From assembly GCA_019914945.1 (NCBI GenBank), contig CM034109.1, forward strand, positions 1,054,001 to 1,118,000: a DNA stretch of 64,000 nucleotides, written 5' to 3'. The notes beneath the pieces were generated by a model. The model ran no database searches and was not told the origin of the DNA. It was given only the letters and a program-made list of their open reading frames with translations. This DNA is from Typha latifolia. Lineage: Eukaryota; Streptophyta; Magnoliopsida; Poales; Typhaceae. Below, piece after piece: positions 29,974-42,400 of the stretch (position 1 is its first letter; every line of letters begins with the position of its first letter). Made by a program: the position numbers and the translations under genes.

Positions 29974-32823
29974 TCAAGATGCATTGAGGGCATCAAGTTG
30001 GCGGTGCAGATCCTCGAGATTGTCAGTGATGGTGCCTGCCTGTTCCGCAACGAGTGGTTCTTGATATTTATCGGCAGTAGGAGAACAAGGCCTTCTGGAA
30101 GAGCATCTGTACATTTGGAAAGTAGATACATGAAACATAAGATGTTCCAAGAATGAAAATGGCCAAACGAAGCAAAAGCACAATAGGTAAACACTACTTT
30201 GGACTTCAATCCTGTAAAATATGTTAAATCAATTTAGGCATTGAAGACATAAAAACACACAACACGCAGACACTACTTTGGCTTCAATCCTTACTTCCGC
30301 TGCATACTGGCGTGATTTTACCTTAAAAATGAAATAAACAACCATAGGATGCTTCAAAAGTATTGTAGAGTGAGGATTTTTTTTTTAATAATGCAATGAG
30401 CACACTTGCAGCTTAAGGATTCAATAGAATTTTCTGATAATAAGCTACAAAATCTATATATTAATATCTGCCTTTGAAAACAACAAAGGTTCCATTAGTT
30501 TACCTAGATGAAATGCATATTTTAAAAAAGAAGGCTACAATACCAGTGCCTCGTTGGAAAGGTCTGAGTGAGTAGGATTTAGCTGAGAAAGGTGAATAAC
30601 ATGAATCCTTGTTTGCAGATAGTATATCGTCAATCAGAAAATCAAAATGAAGATGATATGACCCAGTTATTCATCTTTTTCTAAAGTGTCGTACTTGATG
30701 TTCCACTCATTATCTAGGTGAACAGGGGATTCGCTTTTCACTGATGCATCAGCTTCCATCTTAGCTTTAGTTGCCGCATCTCTAGATGGTTTTGTTTGGT
30801 TGTATGCCCTCTACAGTAATGTTTCTAGCAGTGAGATCGAAGACATAAAGCAGCAGAAAGCAGTACTACTTCAAAACCGTAAAATATGCAATTCATAGAA
30901 GCATGCTCAAATCATGTACTGGCTCAACACATGCTGCATTTGAGCATTGTGGATTTGGTCTCATATCCATAGTTGGAAAATAGTCTTCAGCAAATTATAC
31001 CCCTGCGATGAGAAATTCTTGCACTGATCAAAGTTCAGCAGAGTAATCATCTAGTGTTAGCATGATCATACAAAATTATACAAATTGAGATTTTATTCTA
31101 TTTTCATGTGGGGAAGAGAGAAAAAAAGAAAAGGAAAATATAGGGAACAATAAATAACTTAAAAATAAAAGATGTATATAATCACATAAAGATTCAACAC
31201 TCATCCATACTGAATTAGTAATGGCAGAAGGAGAACTTACCAAGGAGAAACTTGACCAAACTTCAACATGTATTTGAAAGCATTCTGAACCAAAAGACTA
31301 GCAACAACTCCCTGGATAATCAATTTAGTATCCACTTAAAGTAAGTAGTAACTAGATCAAGACCAACTGATGTTAGAGAATGCACTCAAATTGAAAAAGG
31401 CATTCAAGAATACTAGGAGAATGAAAGCATTTTAAAGATGGAAAGTCAAGGAGTCATTTCAGCTTGTTATTTGTTTCAATGGTCCAAAACATCCAGAAGC
31501 AACTAATAATAACCAGAAAGAAACAATTCTGTTGCATTTTTACTTCCAGACGGTCATAATATTGTACTTGTTCAATAGCAGTTAAACCACTTCTGCTCAC
31601 CTAAGCATAAAATGAAAACCTAGCTACCCAAACAGCACAATACCAGACTAGAAACTGCAAAATTTCTGGGAATGAATACCACAATCATCAGCAAGAGTCA
31701 AGAGATACCATAAATCTGTAATGACTGAAGTAGCATTTGATAGGTCAGCCTCATCATGTGGTTGAAGTCTGAGACCATCATAAACCACTTGATGCCACAA
31801 CTAAGGCCAGACGCAGGCATCAAGAGGCCTTCTTGATCACTATTTGGATTTTAGACAATTAGTCACTGATATGACTATGTGGAATTATCATTAGAAAGCT
31901 CTCATATTAAAGTGTAATATAAGAACCATTTTTAATTTTAGCAACCTCGTCAAGGAAATTGTCAAAATCCTATAAGACTGATATAAAATTGATCAGTATG
32001 CAAATTTTAAACACTTGAATGAGACAGGAGAAGTATGTGGATACTATAGAATAAAAGACATATATCATATATATCACTCTAAGCCTGATGTAATCATATT
32101 TCAGGTTGGTTAAGAACAAAAACATGAAAATATATGCAAATCCTTAAGGGTTAAGGCTGTAGAAGAAGTTCGGTAGCAGAAAAGTACTGCCAAATAAAAG
32201 GAAATGAAATTTCCTTACCATTGTAGTTGGCAGAGAAGCAGCACATACACCTTCACGCTTGAGTGTACGTTCATCAACGCCAGATGCTACAACCTACAAG
32301 TTAGAAACTTTAACTCTTAGCTTTATGTATTGTGCTGAAGCAAAAAGGTGGTAAGCATATAGTTGAACCAACATAACACTTATCAAGATATTGTTCAGAA
32401 GAGCCTCTTACAGAAATAACAGAAAACAATTTTTACTTGGGTTAACACCTATACCCCTAAATCAAAAGTCACATGATAATTCTTTCCCCACAAGAGATGT
32501 TCCAAGAATTTGAGATGACAGATTGTTCATAACCTCGAGATTTGTAGAAGTTCACGCACAAGAAATGCACCAAGGGGATCCTATGATACAACATGAACAG
32601 CCACACTATGGACAGGAAGATAAGAAAAGTAAATTAAATGAGTAAGGTCCATACTATTTTAAAGAAGTATCAAATGCAAAAAAACAAAGCATTTGCTCTC
32701 AAGTCCCAACAAAGTACAAATATATTATGGTCATAAAATTCTACCACACATACCGGAGGAGGAGAGCGGTCTCCCCAGGAATCAGTAGTTGTATATGACC
32801 TGACACAGCATCTTCAGATACAC
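29974..32823 (-). pseudogene. Truncated UBA5 pseudogene (exons 8-12 and 14)
   Basis: This is a paralogue of the 3' half of the complete UBA5 gene at 39409-53850. Exon 9 (32219-32293) is intact and still encodes the catalytic-cysteine segment [13 protein letters not shown]. The other exons are damaged. Exon 8 (about 32760-32823) lost 13 bases, removing the CxxC zinc half-site. Exon 10 (about 31240-31314) lost four bases before its donor. Exon 11 (about 30918-31004) lost one base and its GT donor. Exon 12 (about 30690-30810) reads through. Exon 13 is missing. Exon 14 (29974 to about 30111) lost seven bases. Exons 1-7 and the promoter are absent. No functional E1 could be made. Stop codon and final residues (DALNAS) are kept. 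The relic is convergent to RNR2-1, the same arrangement as RNR2-2 and UBA5. Confidence 0.9.
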
Positions 32824-33969
32824 CTGACATGAAACACTTCCATGTTACTTTATTTTGCTATCCTTGATTGTGAATTTATATACAATTTACAAAGCTCACC
32901 CACTCAAAATTTCTTTGGAATTGAGCAAGTCATATTATTGATGAAAGCATAAAGAAGGAAAATCTTTTATGGACATCAGAACAAATCCTTGATACACTAA
33001 AATCCAGAAATTATCATAATACATTTGCATGAAGAAAATTTAAGTAAAAGAAAATCACCTGTTAGAATAATAAAGGACCATCTAGAAAGAATAAGTACAT
33101 TGAAGAAGAACAAGAAATCCTGAAAACCTACAACAGGATATACCGCGATTTCGTCATGCATCTAAGTCTACCCAGCCAAAGATGTATCAAATGCTTTAGT
33201 TTCAAAATCTTAGCCAATTGTACAGTGTGGACTAGGCTGGGTAAAAGTTTCCCAACATTTGGGGCAATTGGGCTCTTTCACAGGTCCTAAGTCTAGAATT
33301 GGCATTATACTCAAAAGGCTAAACATAAGAAAAACTTAAAGTTGGCATTTCCTATATGATGTTTGGTCCAGGAGAAAGTCCAAGAGACAGATCAACTGAT
33401 AATATTCAGTTCTTGGAAAATGAGAGAATACAAAACACCAAGTTCACCTATAGATGCTAAATCTACAGCCAGATGTATGCTGTATACTTTCATAGTATTT
33501 GTACCCAGGTTTTGAATATCGATATCGGTTTCATTCAATTTCGGTCTATTTTTTAAATACTTAAATTCTAGAAAATGATATAAACCAGATAAATCCCAAG
33601 AGTTCATAAAAATGACGAAGATAAAAAAACAAAAATAGATTACTTGTGTAAGATAGTAATAATATAATACGAAAAGTGAAAATACTAAACACAATATCAA
33701 ATTTTGAACGGATTAAGCAAATGCATGCGCTCATTGTTGTTATCAACTTAGAATAGAGGTGGCCGAAAGCCAACTTGTAGATGAGGCTAACAACCACCAT
33801 TGCAACAAAGGTAAATGTAGGAGGTGGGTGTTAAAAGAAAAGGTAAAAGAGGGACAAGGTGATGTAGCTCAATGACCGCAAGTAAGTAATAAGATTAGAT
33901 TGTAAATGCGAGATTGCATAAATCTAAAGGATGATAAAGATAAGCAAAGGTCAAACAAAAGAGCTAACG
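32824..33969. other. UBA5 intron-7 relic and novel junction to RNR2-2
   Basis: The bases 32824 to about 33410 match intron 7 of the complete UBA5 gene (42515 to about 43108). From about 33411 to 33958 I found no counterpart in the window. This stretch ends directly against the RNR2-2 coding sequence and must therefore serve as its upstream region. It is AT-rich with no clear TATA box or E2F site. Sequence at 33505-33545 (tatcgatatcggtttc) resembles transposon-end motifs at 47610. Confidence 0.6.
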
Positions 33970-34986
33970 ATGCCTGCCGTCCCCTCCCTCCACCTCGCCC
34001 ATGAGGCCGACGAGCCCCTCCTTGCCCCCAACCCCGACCGCTTCTCGATGTTCCCGATCCGCTACCCGAGCATCTGGGAGCTCTACAAGAAGGCCGTCGC
34101 CTCCTTCTGGACCACCGAGGAGGTCGACCTCTCCCAGGACACCCGCCACTGGGACCTCTCCCTCTCCTCCGACGATCGCCATTTCATCTCCCACGTCCTC
34201 GCCTTCTTCGCCGCCTCTGACGGCATCGTCCTCGAGAACCTTGCCTCCCGCTTCATGACCGACGTCCAGCTCCCGGAGGCCCGCGCCTTCTACGGCTTCC
34301 AGATAGCCATTGAGAACATCCACTCCGAGATGTACTCCCTCCTCCTCGACACTTACATCAAGGATCCCGACGAAAAATCCCGCCTTTTTCGCGCCATCGA
34401 CACCGTCCCTGCCGTCGCCAAGAAGGCCGACTGGGCTCTCAAGTGGATCCACGCCTCCGACTCCTTCGCCGGCCGCCTCGTCGCCTTCGCCTGCGTCGAG
34501 GGCATCTTCTTCTCCGGTTCATTCTGCGCCATCTTCTGGCTTAAAAAGCGCGGTTTGATGCCCGGCCTCACCTTCTCCAACGAGCTCATCTCCCGCGACG
34601 AGGGCCTCCACTGCGACTTCGCCTGCCTCCTCTACGAACTTCTCGAGCACAAGCTCGACGAGGAGCGCGTCCGGTCCATCGTCGCCGATGCGGTTGTCAT
34701 CGAGAGGGAATTCGTCTGCGACGCGCTCCCCGTCGCCCTCGTCGGCATGAACGGCGAACTAATGGGCCAGTACATCGAGTTCGTGGCTGATCGGCTCCTA
34801 CGAGCGTTAGGGTGCGGGAAGTTGTACGGCGTTGCCAACCCATTCGATTGGATGGAATTGATCTCGTTGCAGGGGAAGACCAACTTCTTCGAGAAGAGGG
34901 TCGGGGAGTACCAGAAGGCTTCGGTGATGTCCAGCATTGGTGGACTTGGAGGTAACCATGTCTTCAAGATGGATGAGGATTTCTAG
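33970..34986 (+). CDS. RNR2: Ribonucleoside-diphosphate reductase small subunit (copy 2)
   Basis: The 338-aa protein is the same length as copy 1 and differs at only three residues: D67S, D168G and G278R. By eye there are about 24 base differences over 1017, about 20 of them silent. All diiron ligands (D84, E115, H118, E177, E211, H214), the radical tyrosine Y122 and the FKMDEDF tail are kept, so the protein should be competent. The start at 33970 matches copy 1. An in-frame ATG at 33931 would add 13 residues encoded by unrelated sequence. Similarity to copy 1 ends about 10 bases upstream of the ATG, so the GC-rich TATA/E2F promoter is missing and the gene now sits behind UBA5-intron-derived and unrelated AT-rich DNA. 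The 3' flank is shared for about 400 bases. Whether it is expressed is the main uncertainty; few non-silent changes argue for past constraint or gene conversion. Confidence 0.88.
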   Translation: MPAVPSLHLAHEADEPLLAPNPDRFSMFPIRYPSIWELYKKAVASFWTTEEVDLSQDTRHWDLSLSSDDRHFISHVLAFFAASDGIVLENLASRFMTDVQLPEARAFYGFQIAIENIHSEMYSLLLDTYIKDPDEKSRLFRAIDTVPAVAKKADWALKWIHASDSFAGRLVAFACVEGIFFSGSFCAIFWLKKRGLMPGLTFSNELISRDEGLHCDFACLLYELLEHKLDEERVRSIVADAVVIEREFVCDALPVALVGMNGELMGQYIEFVADRLLRALGCGKLYGVANPFDWMELISLQGKTNFFEKRVGEYQKASVMSSIGGLGGNHVFKMDEDF

Positions 34987-35487
34987 ACTACTGCTACCAC
35001 TGTTAATTTTTATATATCTTTTCTAAAAATGTAATCTTTAGGTCTTTGTGTACATGTTGGTTTGCTTCCTTTCTTTCTTTGGTGGATTGTAATATACTGC
35101 TGCTAATTAGCACCTTGCCCAGTTATTCGCATTTGTGTTTGATAATATTCCGAAGATTGTTTGACATTTTCCATCTTGAGCTATGGGTGTTCGATGAAAT
35201 GTCTGTGAGGTTGCAACTTGTACTTTTTCTTGCATTTGTGTTTAATTATGCGCCATAGAGATGATGGGTTATTGAACTGGATGCTGTGGTGGATTATATT
35301 CAAAGAGATGACGATTCACCAAAGAGAAATGTTCGAGGTTGTTGTAACTTTAGATTTTTGTTGCATTTGTTTGGCAATGTGCCAAAGTGCTGATTGATTA
35401 TTGAATTATAAATTCAGATATTTTTTTTTACTGATTTAGACTAATTTATCTTTTATCTAATTTAATCTAACTATTTAATCACACATT
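34987..35487. other. RNR2-2 3' flank
   Basis: To about 35410 this matches the flank of RNR2-1 and includes the probable 3' UTR and polyadenylation region. A TCTTTC repeat is shorter here than in copy 1. The homology ends just before the tandem array. Confidence 0.7.
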
Positions 35488-35965
35488 GTTAAAAATTAAA
35501 GCGTATTTTTTACATAAAATACGTAAATTACATAGGTGTTGCAACTTTTTTGAAATCTCGATGCGCATATCGTTGAAAATTGCATCGTATATTTTGCATA
35601 AGCTATGCATATATAATATATAAGTGATGCGTGATATATTTTTTTAAAATCTTAATATGCATATTGTTGAAAATTAGATTGTACATTTTAAATAAGCAAT
35701 GCATATAAATTACATAGGTGCGTGCGTGATATTTTTTTTAAATCTTGATATGTATATTGTAGAAAATTAGAGTATACTTTTTACATAAGCGATGCATATG
35801 AATTATATAAATAATATATGATGTTTTTTTTTTAATTAGAGCATATTTTTTACATAAGCGATGCGTATAAATTACATAAATGATGTGTGGTCTTGATTTT
35901 TAAAATCTTGATACATATATTGTTGAAAATTAAAACGTACATTTTGAATAACCGATGCTTAGATG
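35488..35965. repeat. Degenerate tandem array, about 75-98-bp units
   Basis: At least five units start near 35488, 35572, 35666, 35759 and 35834, with a partial unit at 35932. Each reads roughly gttgaaaatta, a cgta/tac motif, acataagcgatgcatat, aaattacata, a tgatgtgtg motif, a T run, then aatcttgatatgcatatt. The array is not seen in the corresponding place of the left block (after 28460). It is too degenerate and AT-rich to be a CRISPR or coding repeat. Confidence 0.7.
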
Positions 35966-36166
35966 TTTATTAAGGCTATGACAGTCTTTGAGATTTGTTA
36001 GAGCTAAATTAGTAAAAAATACCTAAAATTGCAATTTGATAATTGGGGGCATATTTCTTCTAATTAGAAAACTAAAAAGTTTTTTTACTGTAAATCGTCG
36101 TCAATCTATGCTTCATTGTCTTCTTTCTTTTTCTTTTAAAAAGAAAAGACAAAATGATAATTTTTT

Positions 36167-37391
36167 GGATTAATTACGCCGACACCCCATGTACTATACC
36201 AAGTTTTCACATAAACCCCCCTACATTTTTTAGGTTACAATATCACCCATAAACTATTTTATGGTTACAATGTCATCCCTAAACTTTGGGGCAAAGTGAA
36301 ATAAAATAACAGTGACAGAAAACACATAATGACAAACTATACCCATAACTAGTTTTTTTCTTGTCATCTATTTAGCCAGGCAAAAAAATTTATTTATAAA
36401 ATTACCTAAATACCCTCAACTAACTTATACAAGTTTTTAGAATAAATTACCCCACTACAACTCCTCATCTCAAACCCACTCTCATCCCCACCTTCCGTTC
36501 CCTTGCCTCATCATCGGTAGCAACAGCACCGACTGCGGCGATGGAGTCAACAGCGCGGATGAGATCTTCTCTAGGAAGCAGCATTAACGCATGAGCAGGA
36601 GGCCAACGACAGCGAGCTCACCACCGCCTCCCCGTCCCATGCGGCGCGACCCTAGTGCTACTCCTTCCACATTGATCATGCCGTGGTGGAGACCTACCAA
36701 CGCCCTTGCCCGCGGGGGCGACAGGCCTCACTATGGGCTATAGCGTCATCCGGGATGGACCATGATCTGGTCAAGCCGAGCCTGTTGGGCAAGGTCCACT
36801 ACAACACCATCGGCTCCGGTGAGCTCTCCACTACAACTCCCCAAATCTCGTGCCCCAGTGTCGCTACCAAATTCACAAGCGCATCTCGTCGAGGAGGTTG
36901 AGCGCATAGCGAAGACGGAGGACCCGCAGCCGGTCAAATTCCCTTAATTGCCGCTAGGGCAGTGTTGCAAGCATCAAGAAAGCTGACAATGAAGTTGAGG
37001 TGTGCAGAGAGGGCAAGGCAAGGGGAAGGAGGGAGGTTCCGATGTGGGGGAGACCCTTGCTGTGTACCTCGCTGTGGGCGGTAGCATCGTTGGGAAGGGA
37101 GAGAATAGAAGAAGGGAGGGAATGAGGAGGGAAAAAGGAAGATGAAGGTATATTCGTCATTATTGTTAGACTAAAATAAAATTATCTTCCCTCCAACAAG
37201 TGCATTTAAGTTATTTTACATCTAAATTGACTGCCACATAAACTAACTCTCCCAATTCATGTAGCAGTACAATAATAGAAGATGACATTAAAATTTTTCT
37301 ATAGTTTAGAAGTGACATTATAACCTAAAAAAGTTTAAGAGGTCTTCATAAAAACTGGGTATAGTATATGGGGTATTAGTGTAGTTAACCC
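36167..37391. mobile_element. Mutator-like non-autonomous element, 1.2 kb, GC-rich core
   Basis: The left end (ggattaattacgccgacacc) matches the reverse complement of the right end (gggttaactacactaatacc), and the inverted similarity extends about 100 bases through ccatgtactatacc and ttttttaggtta segments. Flanks are taatttttt (36158-36166) and taattttat (37392-37400), a 9-base target duplication with one mismatch, as for Mutator-like elements. The core (36480-37140) is much GC-richer than either end and contains short plausible coding-like frames, including LPNSQAHLVEEVERI, broken by frame changes. This looks like a Pack-MULE with captured gene sequence, but I cannot identify the source. No transposase is present. 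Confidence 0.75.
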
Positions 37392-37400
37392 TAATTTTAT

Positions 37401-37525
37401 ATATTAACCTCCACAAATACAAAAAGCTCCAGTTGGATGGAGTTTTTTTTTTCTTGTGGTGACAATTTCGACACAAATGAGCTTAAAAATTCACATGCCA
37501 ATGGATAAAAAATTGATCCCACTGT

Positions 37526-37556
<31 letters not shown>

Positions 37557-39408
37557 ATTGTTTATTAATAGGGTTGATGAAGATCTAACATTTAATATCC
37601 TAAGAATATAGTAAGAATGAAAAAAAAAAGATTTAAAATATATTAGCGGTTCAAAAAGTAATTATTTATTTTTAAATATATTACTTTGCACATTATTCTT
37701 TAACAATTATATTATCTTAACAATTTATTAAGTAAAAGACATATAACATTAATTGATAGAGAATAAGGGTATTGATGTCTCTTTATAATTAACTTGATGA
37801 AATTTAATTAAATTCTTTGATTATTTTTTAATTATTTATATATATATCTCATTAGTTTAAGATTAATTTAAACTAAAATCTATTAACAAATAGAGATAGA
37901 GAAATATATTAAAATTAAAGTTTATCTTTAAAGAATCAAATTTAAATTGTCTAGTATTAATTGATATAATCATATCTAAGAGAGAGAAATATTAAGAAAA
38001 AGAAAAGAACGTGTAAATCAGAAGTTGGGTACGCTTAATCTAATCTTGTTGACTAATTTTTTTTCTTTTCTGTAACATGATTTTGGTATGAAAATAAGTT
38101 ATTATAGCATTATAAATTTTTAAGGGTATCGGAGTATTTACAGCATAATTTAGACTTTAAAAAATAGAGGAAATAATACGAAGAATAAAACTCTCACCTC
38201 CCCCAGCATTCTTCCTCCTGCTTTTCTCATCGACGATCGCCTCTCCGTCTTCTTCGGCTCCCATCGAGCTGCCTCGAGTGAAGGTCAATCACTCAATTCA
38301 AGAGTGCTTGCCTGCCTCGATTAAAGTTTAGCTGAAGCTTGAGAAGAACGATGAGCCTAAATATAAAATATTTTTGTTTCCAAATAAATATAATTTAGTA
38401 TTAGATTACTATAATAGACATTATTTTTCACAAGTATTTCTAGATGATTAGCCTGGTGATTGATCTCCACTCCAGGCAGCTCGACTGGAACTGAAAGATG
38501 CTGAAGAAGACGGAGAGAAATATTGCCGCCGCTAGCCGCCGGCGATTGGTTTCTCTGGAATGGTAAGAGAGGTAACAGTTTTCTCCTCCGTGGTTTTTTT
38601 TTACCTCTATTTTATTTTAATATTTTATAGTTTTAGTATATTATTTTTTAATATTTGAACGAAATAGCTCCTTATAGATTGCCCTTGAATTTAAGTTACT
38701 TAATTCAATTTAAATTTGACAGACTGAGCTTGAGTTTAACTTAAATTTGAGTGAAGGGAATGAAGCAAGAGGACACAATAGAGAAATAAGGAGACCAATT
38801 TTTGTTGAAGTTGATTCACTATTAATGTGAGATATTCTTCACCTGAATATTGTCTAAATATTTTGTTTTTTTGGCAGTCATCATATGAGTGAATCATTTT
38901 CACCAAAGATGATTTAACCTGCTACACTAAATAACTTGGAAACTCACAATTTGTCCAATATGTTTGGGAAAACAGAACTATTTACAAAAAACTAAGGCTA
39001 CCAAATTAGTTACTTGCTTTCAAGAAACCATGGTTTACTAGGTCTCACAATCTTAAAACAATATTTGTACTCCATAAAAGTAAATAAATAGCCTCCCCCA
39101 ATAGTCTCAGGATCTGAGGATTGAAAAAATAGCCTACCAAAAGAAAGGATGATGCATAAGTTGAAAGAATACATTCCCAGCAATGTATACAGATAATTCT
39201 GTCATAATATTTCGCTATTTGGGATCATTACAAGAAGTAGAAAATAGTATGAAAATTACAAATGGTAATGATAATCTGGCGATAGCAAAGAATTAGTCAC
39301 AACAATCTTAATGCACAACATCCTATAGTCTCCTGATCTGAACCAAAGCTTACGCCTCGCAGAATGATGCATACAAAATTTGTGAAGAAGCCGGCAACTG
39401 TTAGAATG
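37401..39408. other. Second-block intergenic DNA with a TA microsatellite
   Basis: Parts at 37400-37520, 38110-38340 and 38860-39408 match the left block (28660-28740, 28790-28960, 29540-29970). The DNA between them, including a TA run at 37526-37553 and AT-rich sequence at 37560-38100, is absent on the left. The part at 38450-38590 contains a GC-richer stretch without a gene. The right end is the UBA5 3' flank. Confidence 0.6.
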
Positions 39409-42400
39409 TCAAGATGCATTGAGGGCATCAAGTTGGCGCTGCAGATCCTCGAGATCGTCAGTGATGGTGCCTGCCTGTTCCGCAACTAGTGGTTCTTGAT
39501 ATTTATCGGCAGTAGGAAGCTCATGAACAAGGCCTTCTGGAAGAGCATCTGTACATTTGGAAAGTAGATGGAAGAAACATAAGATGTTCCGAGAATGAAA
39601 ATGGGAAAAAGAGGTAAGAAACTAAATGCAGGGCAAGCATATTACTTGATGTACTGCAACCACTTGACAAATCCACCTCACTATCATCAACGACACTGTA
39701 TGGAATCAAGAATCAGTTATATATATTTGGAAGCTAAGAGTTTGCAATGTAACAAAAGCTCAGTTGTATAATATGTTGAAATCAATTTAGGCATCGAAGA
39801 CATAAAAACACACAATAAGTAGACACTACTTTGGACTTCAATCCTGTAAAATATGTTAAATCAATTTAGGCATTGAAGACATAAAAACACACAACACATA
39901 GACAATACTTTGGCTTCAATCCTTACTTTCGCTGCATACTGGAGTGATTTTACCTTAAAAATAAAATAAACAACCATAGGATGCTTCAAAAGTATTGTAG
40001 AGTGAGGATTTTTTTTTTTTTAATAATGCAATGAGAACACTTGCAGCTTAAGGATTCAATAGAATTTTCTGATAACAAGCTACAAAATCTATATATTAAT
40101 ATATGCCTTTGAAAACAACAAAGGTTACATTAGTTTACCTAGATGAAATGCATATTTTAAAAAAGAAGGGTACAATACCAGTACCTCGCTGGAAAGGTCT
40201 GACTGAGTCGGATTTAGTTGAGAAAAGTGAATAATATAAATCCTTGTTTGTAGACACTATATCGTCAATCAGAAAATCAAAATGAGGATGATATGACCTA
40301 GTTATTCATCTCTATCAAAAAGGTTGTACCTGATGTTCCACTCATTTTCTAGGTGAACAGGGGATTCAACTTTCACTGATGCCTCAGCTTCCATCTTTGC
40401 CTTAGCTGCTGCATCTCTAGATGGTTTTGTTTGGTTGTATTCCCTCTACAGTAATGTTTCTAGCAGTGAGATCGAAGACATAAAGCAGCAGAAAGCAGTA
40501 CTACTTCAAAACCGTGAAATATGGAATTCATAGAAGTATGCTCAAATCATGTACCTGCCGCTCAACACATGCCGCATTTGAGCATTGTGGATTTGGTCTC
40601 ATTTCCATGGACGGAAAATAGTCCTTGAGCGAATTATATCCCTGCAACATATGTAGCATGAGAAATTCTTGTACTGATCAAAAGTTCAACAGAGTAATTA
40701 CCTGACATCAGCATGATCATACAAAATTATACAAATTGAGATTTTACTCTATTTTCATGTGGGGAATAGAGAAAAAAGGAAAGAAAAATATAGAGAACAA
40801 GAAATAACTTAAAAATAGAATATGTATATAAGCACATAAAGCTCCAACACTCATCCATACTGAATTAGTATTGGCAGAAGGAAATTTACCAAGTAAGGAG
40901 AAACTTGACCAAACTTCAACATGTATTTGAGAGCATTCTGAACCAAAAGACCAGCAACGACTCCCTGGATAATCAATTTAATATCCACTTAAAGTAAGAA
41001 GTAGTAACTAGATCAAGACCAGCTGATGTTAGAGAATGCTTTCAAATAGAAAAAGACATTCAAGAATAGCAGGAGAATGAAAACATTTTAAAGATGGAAA
41101 GTAAGGGAGTCATTTTAGCTTGTTATATTGTTTCAATGGTCCGAAATATCCAAAAGCAACTAATAATAACCAGAAAGAAACAATTCTGTTGCCTCCTTAC
41201 TTCCAGAAGGTCATAATATTGACCTTGTTCAATAAACCACTTCAAGTTACCCAAGCATAAAATGAAAACCTAGCTACCCAAACAGCACAATACCAGACTG
41301 AAAACTTTCAAATTTCTGGGAATGGATACCACAATCATTAGCAAGCGATACTGTAAATCTGTAATGACGGAAGTCAGCAGTCCATAAGTCAGTCTCATCA
41401 TGTGGTCGAAGTCTGAGGCCATCATAAACCATTTAATGCTGCAACTAAAGGGCAGATGCAGGCATTTTAAGAGGCTATCTTGATCACTATTTGGATTTTA
41501 GACAAAAGTCACTAATATGATTATGTGGAATTATTATTAGAAAGCTCTCATATTAAAATGTATTATGAGAACCATTTTTAACTTCAGCAACCTCATCAAG
41601 GAATTTGTCAAATTCCTATAAGACTGACATAAAATTGATCAGTATGCAAATTTAAAAACTCGAATGGGACAGAAGTATGTGGATACTATAGAATAAAAGA
41701 CATATATCATATATGCCACTCTAAGCCTGATGTAATCATATTTCAGGTTGGTTAAGAACAAAAACATGAAAATATCTGCAAATCCTTAAGGGTCAAAGTT
41801 GTAGAAGAAGTTAGATAGGAGAAAAGTAATGCCAAATAAAAGGAAATGAAATTTCCTTACCATTGTAGTTGGCAGAGAAGCAGCGCATACACCTTCACGC
41901 TTGAGTGTGCGTTCATCAACTCCAGACGCCACAACCTACAAGTTAGAAACTTTAACTCTAGCTTGATGCATTGTGCTGAAGCAAAAAGGTTGTAAGCCAA
42001 TAGTTGAACCAACATAACACTTATCAAGATATTGTTCAGCAGAGCCTCTTACAGAAATAACGAAACACAATTTTTACTTGGTTTGACTCCTATATCTCTA
42101 AAACAAAAGTCACATGATAATTCTTTCCCCGCAAGATATGCTCCAAGAATTTGATATGACAGATTGTTCATAAGCTCCACTTTCAAAAAAATCTAAGTAC
42201 AGTAACACCAAGGAGATCTTGTAGAAGTTCAAGCACAAGAAATGCACCAAGGGGATCATACGCTACAAAATGAGCAACCATAATATGGGCAAGAAGATAA
42301 CAAAGACTAAACTAAACAAGTAAGGTTTAAACTGTTTTAAAGTAGTATCAATTGCAAAAAAATAAGCCTTTGCTCTCGAGTACCAACAAAGTACAAATAT

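Noticed and set aside
33958..34986. RNR2-2 as a processed retrogene
   Set aside because: RNR2 is intronless anyway, the 3' similarity goes well past the likely polyadenylation site, no poly-A tail follows, and the neighbouring UBA5 exons and introns are duplicated in the same order. Segmental duplication explains all of this.
35488..35965. CRISPR-like repeat array
   Set aside because: Units are degenerate, longer than CRISPR repeats and without regular unique spacers, and this is plant nuclear DNA.
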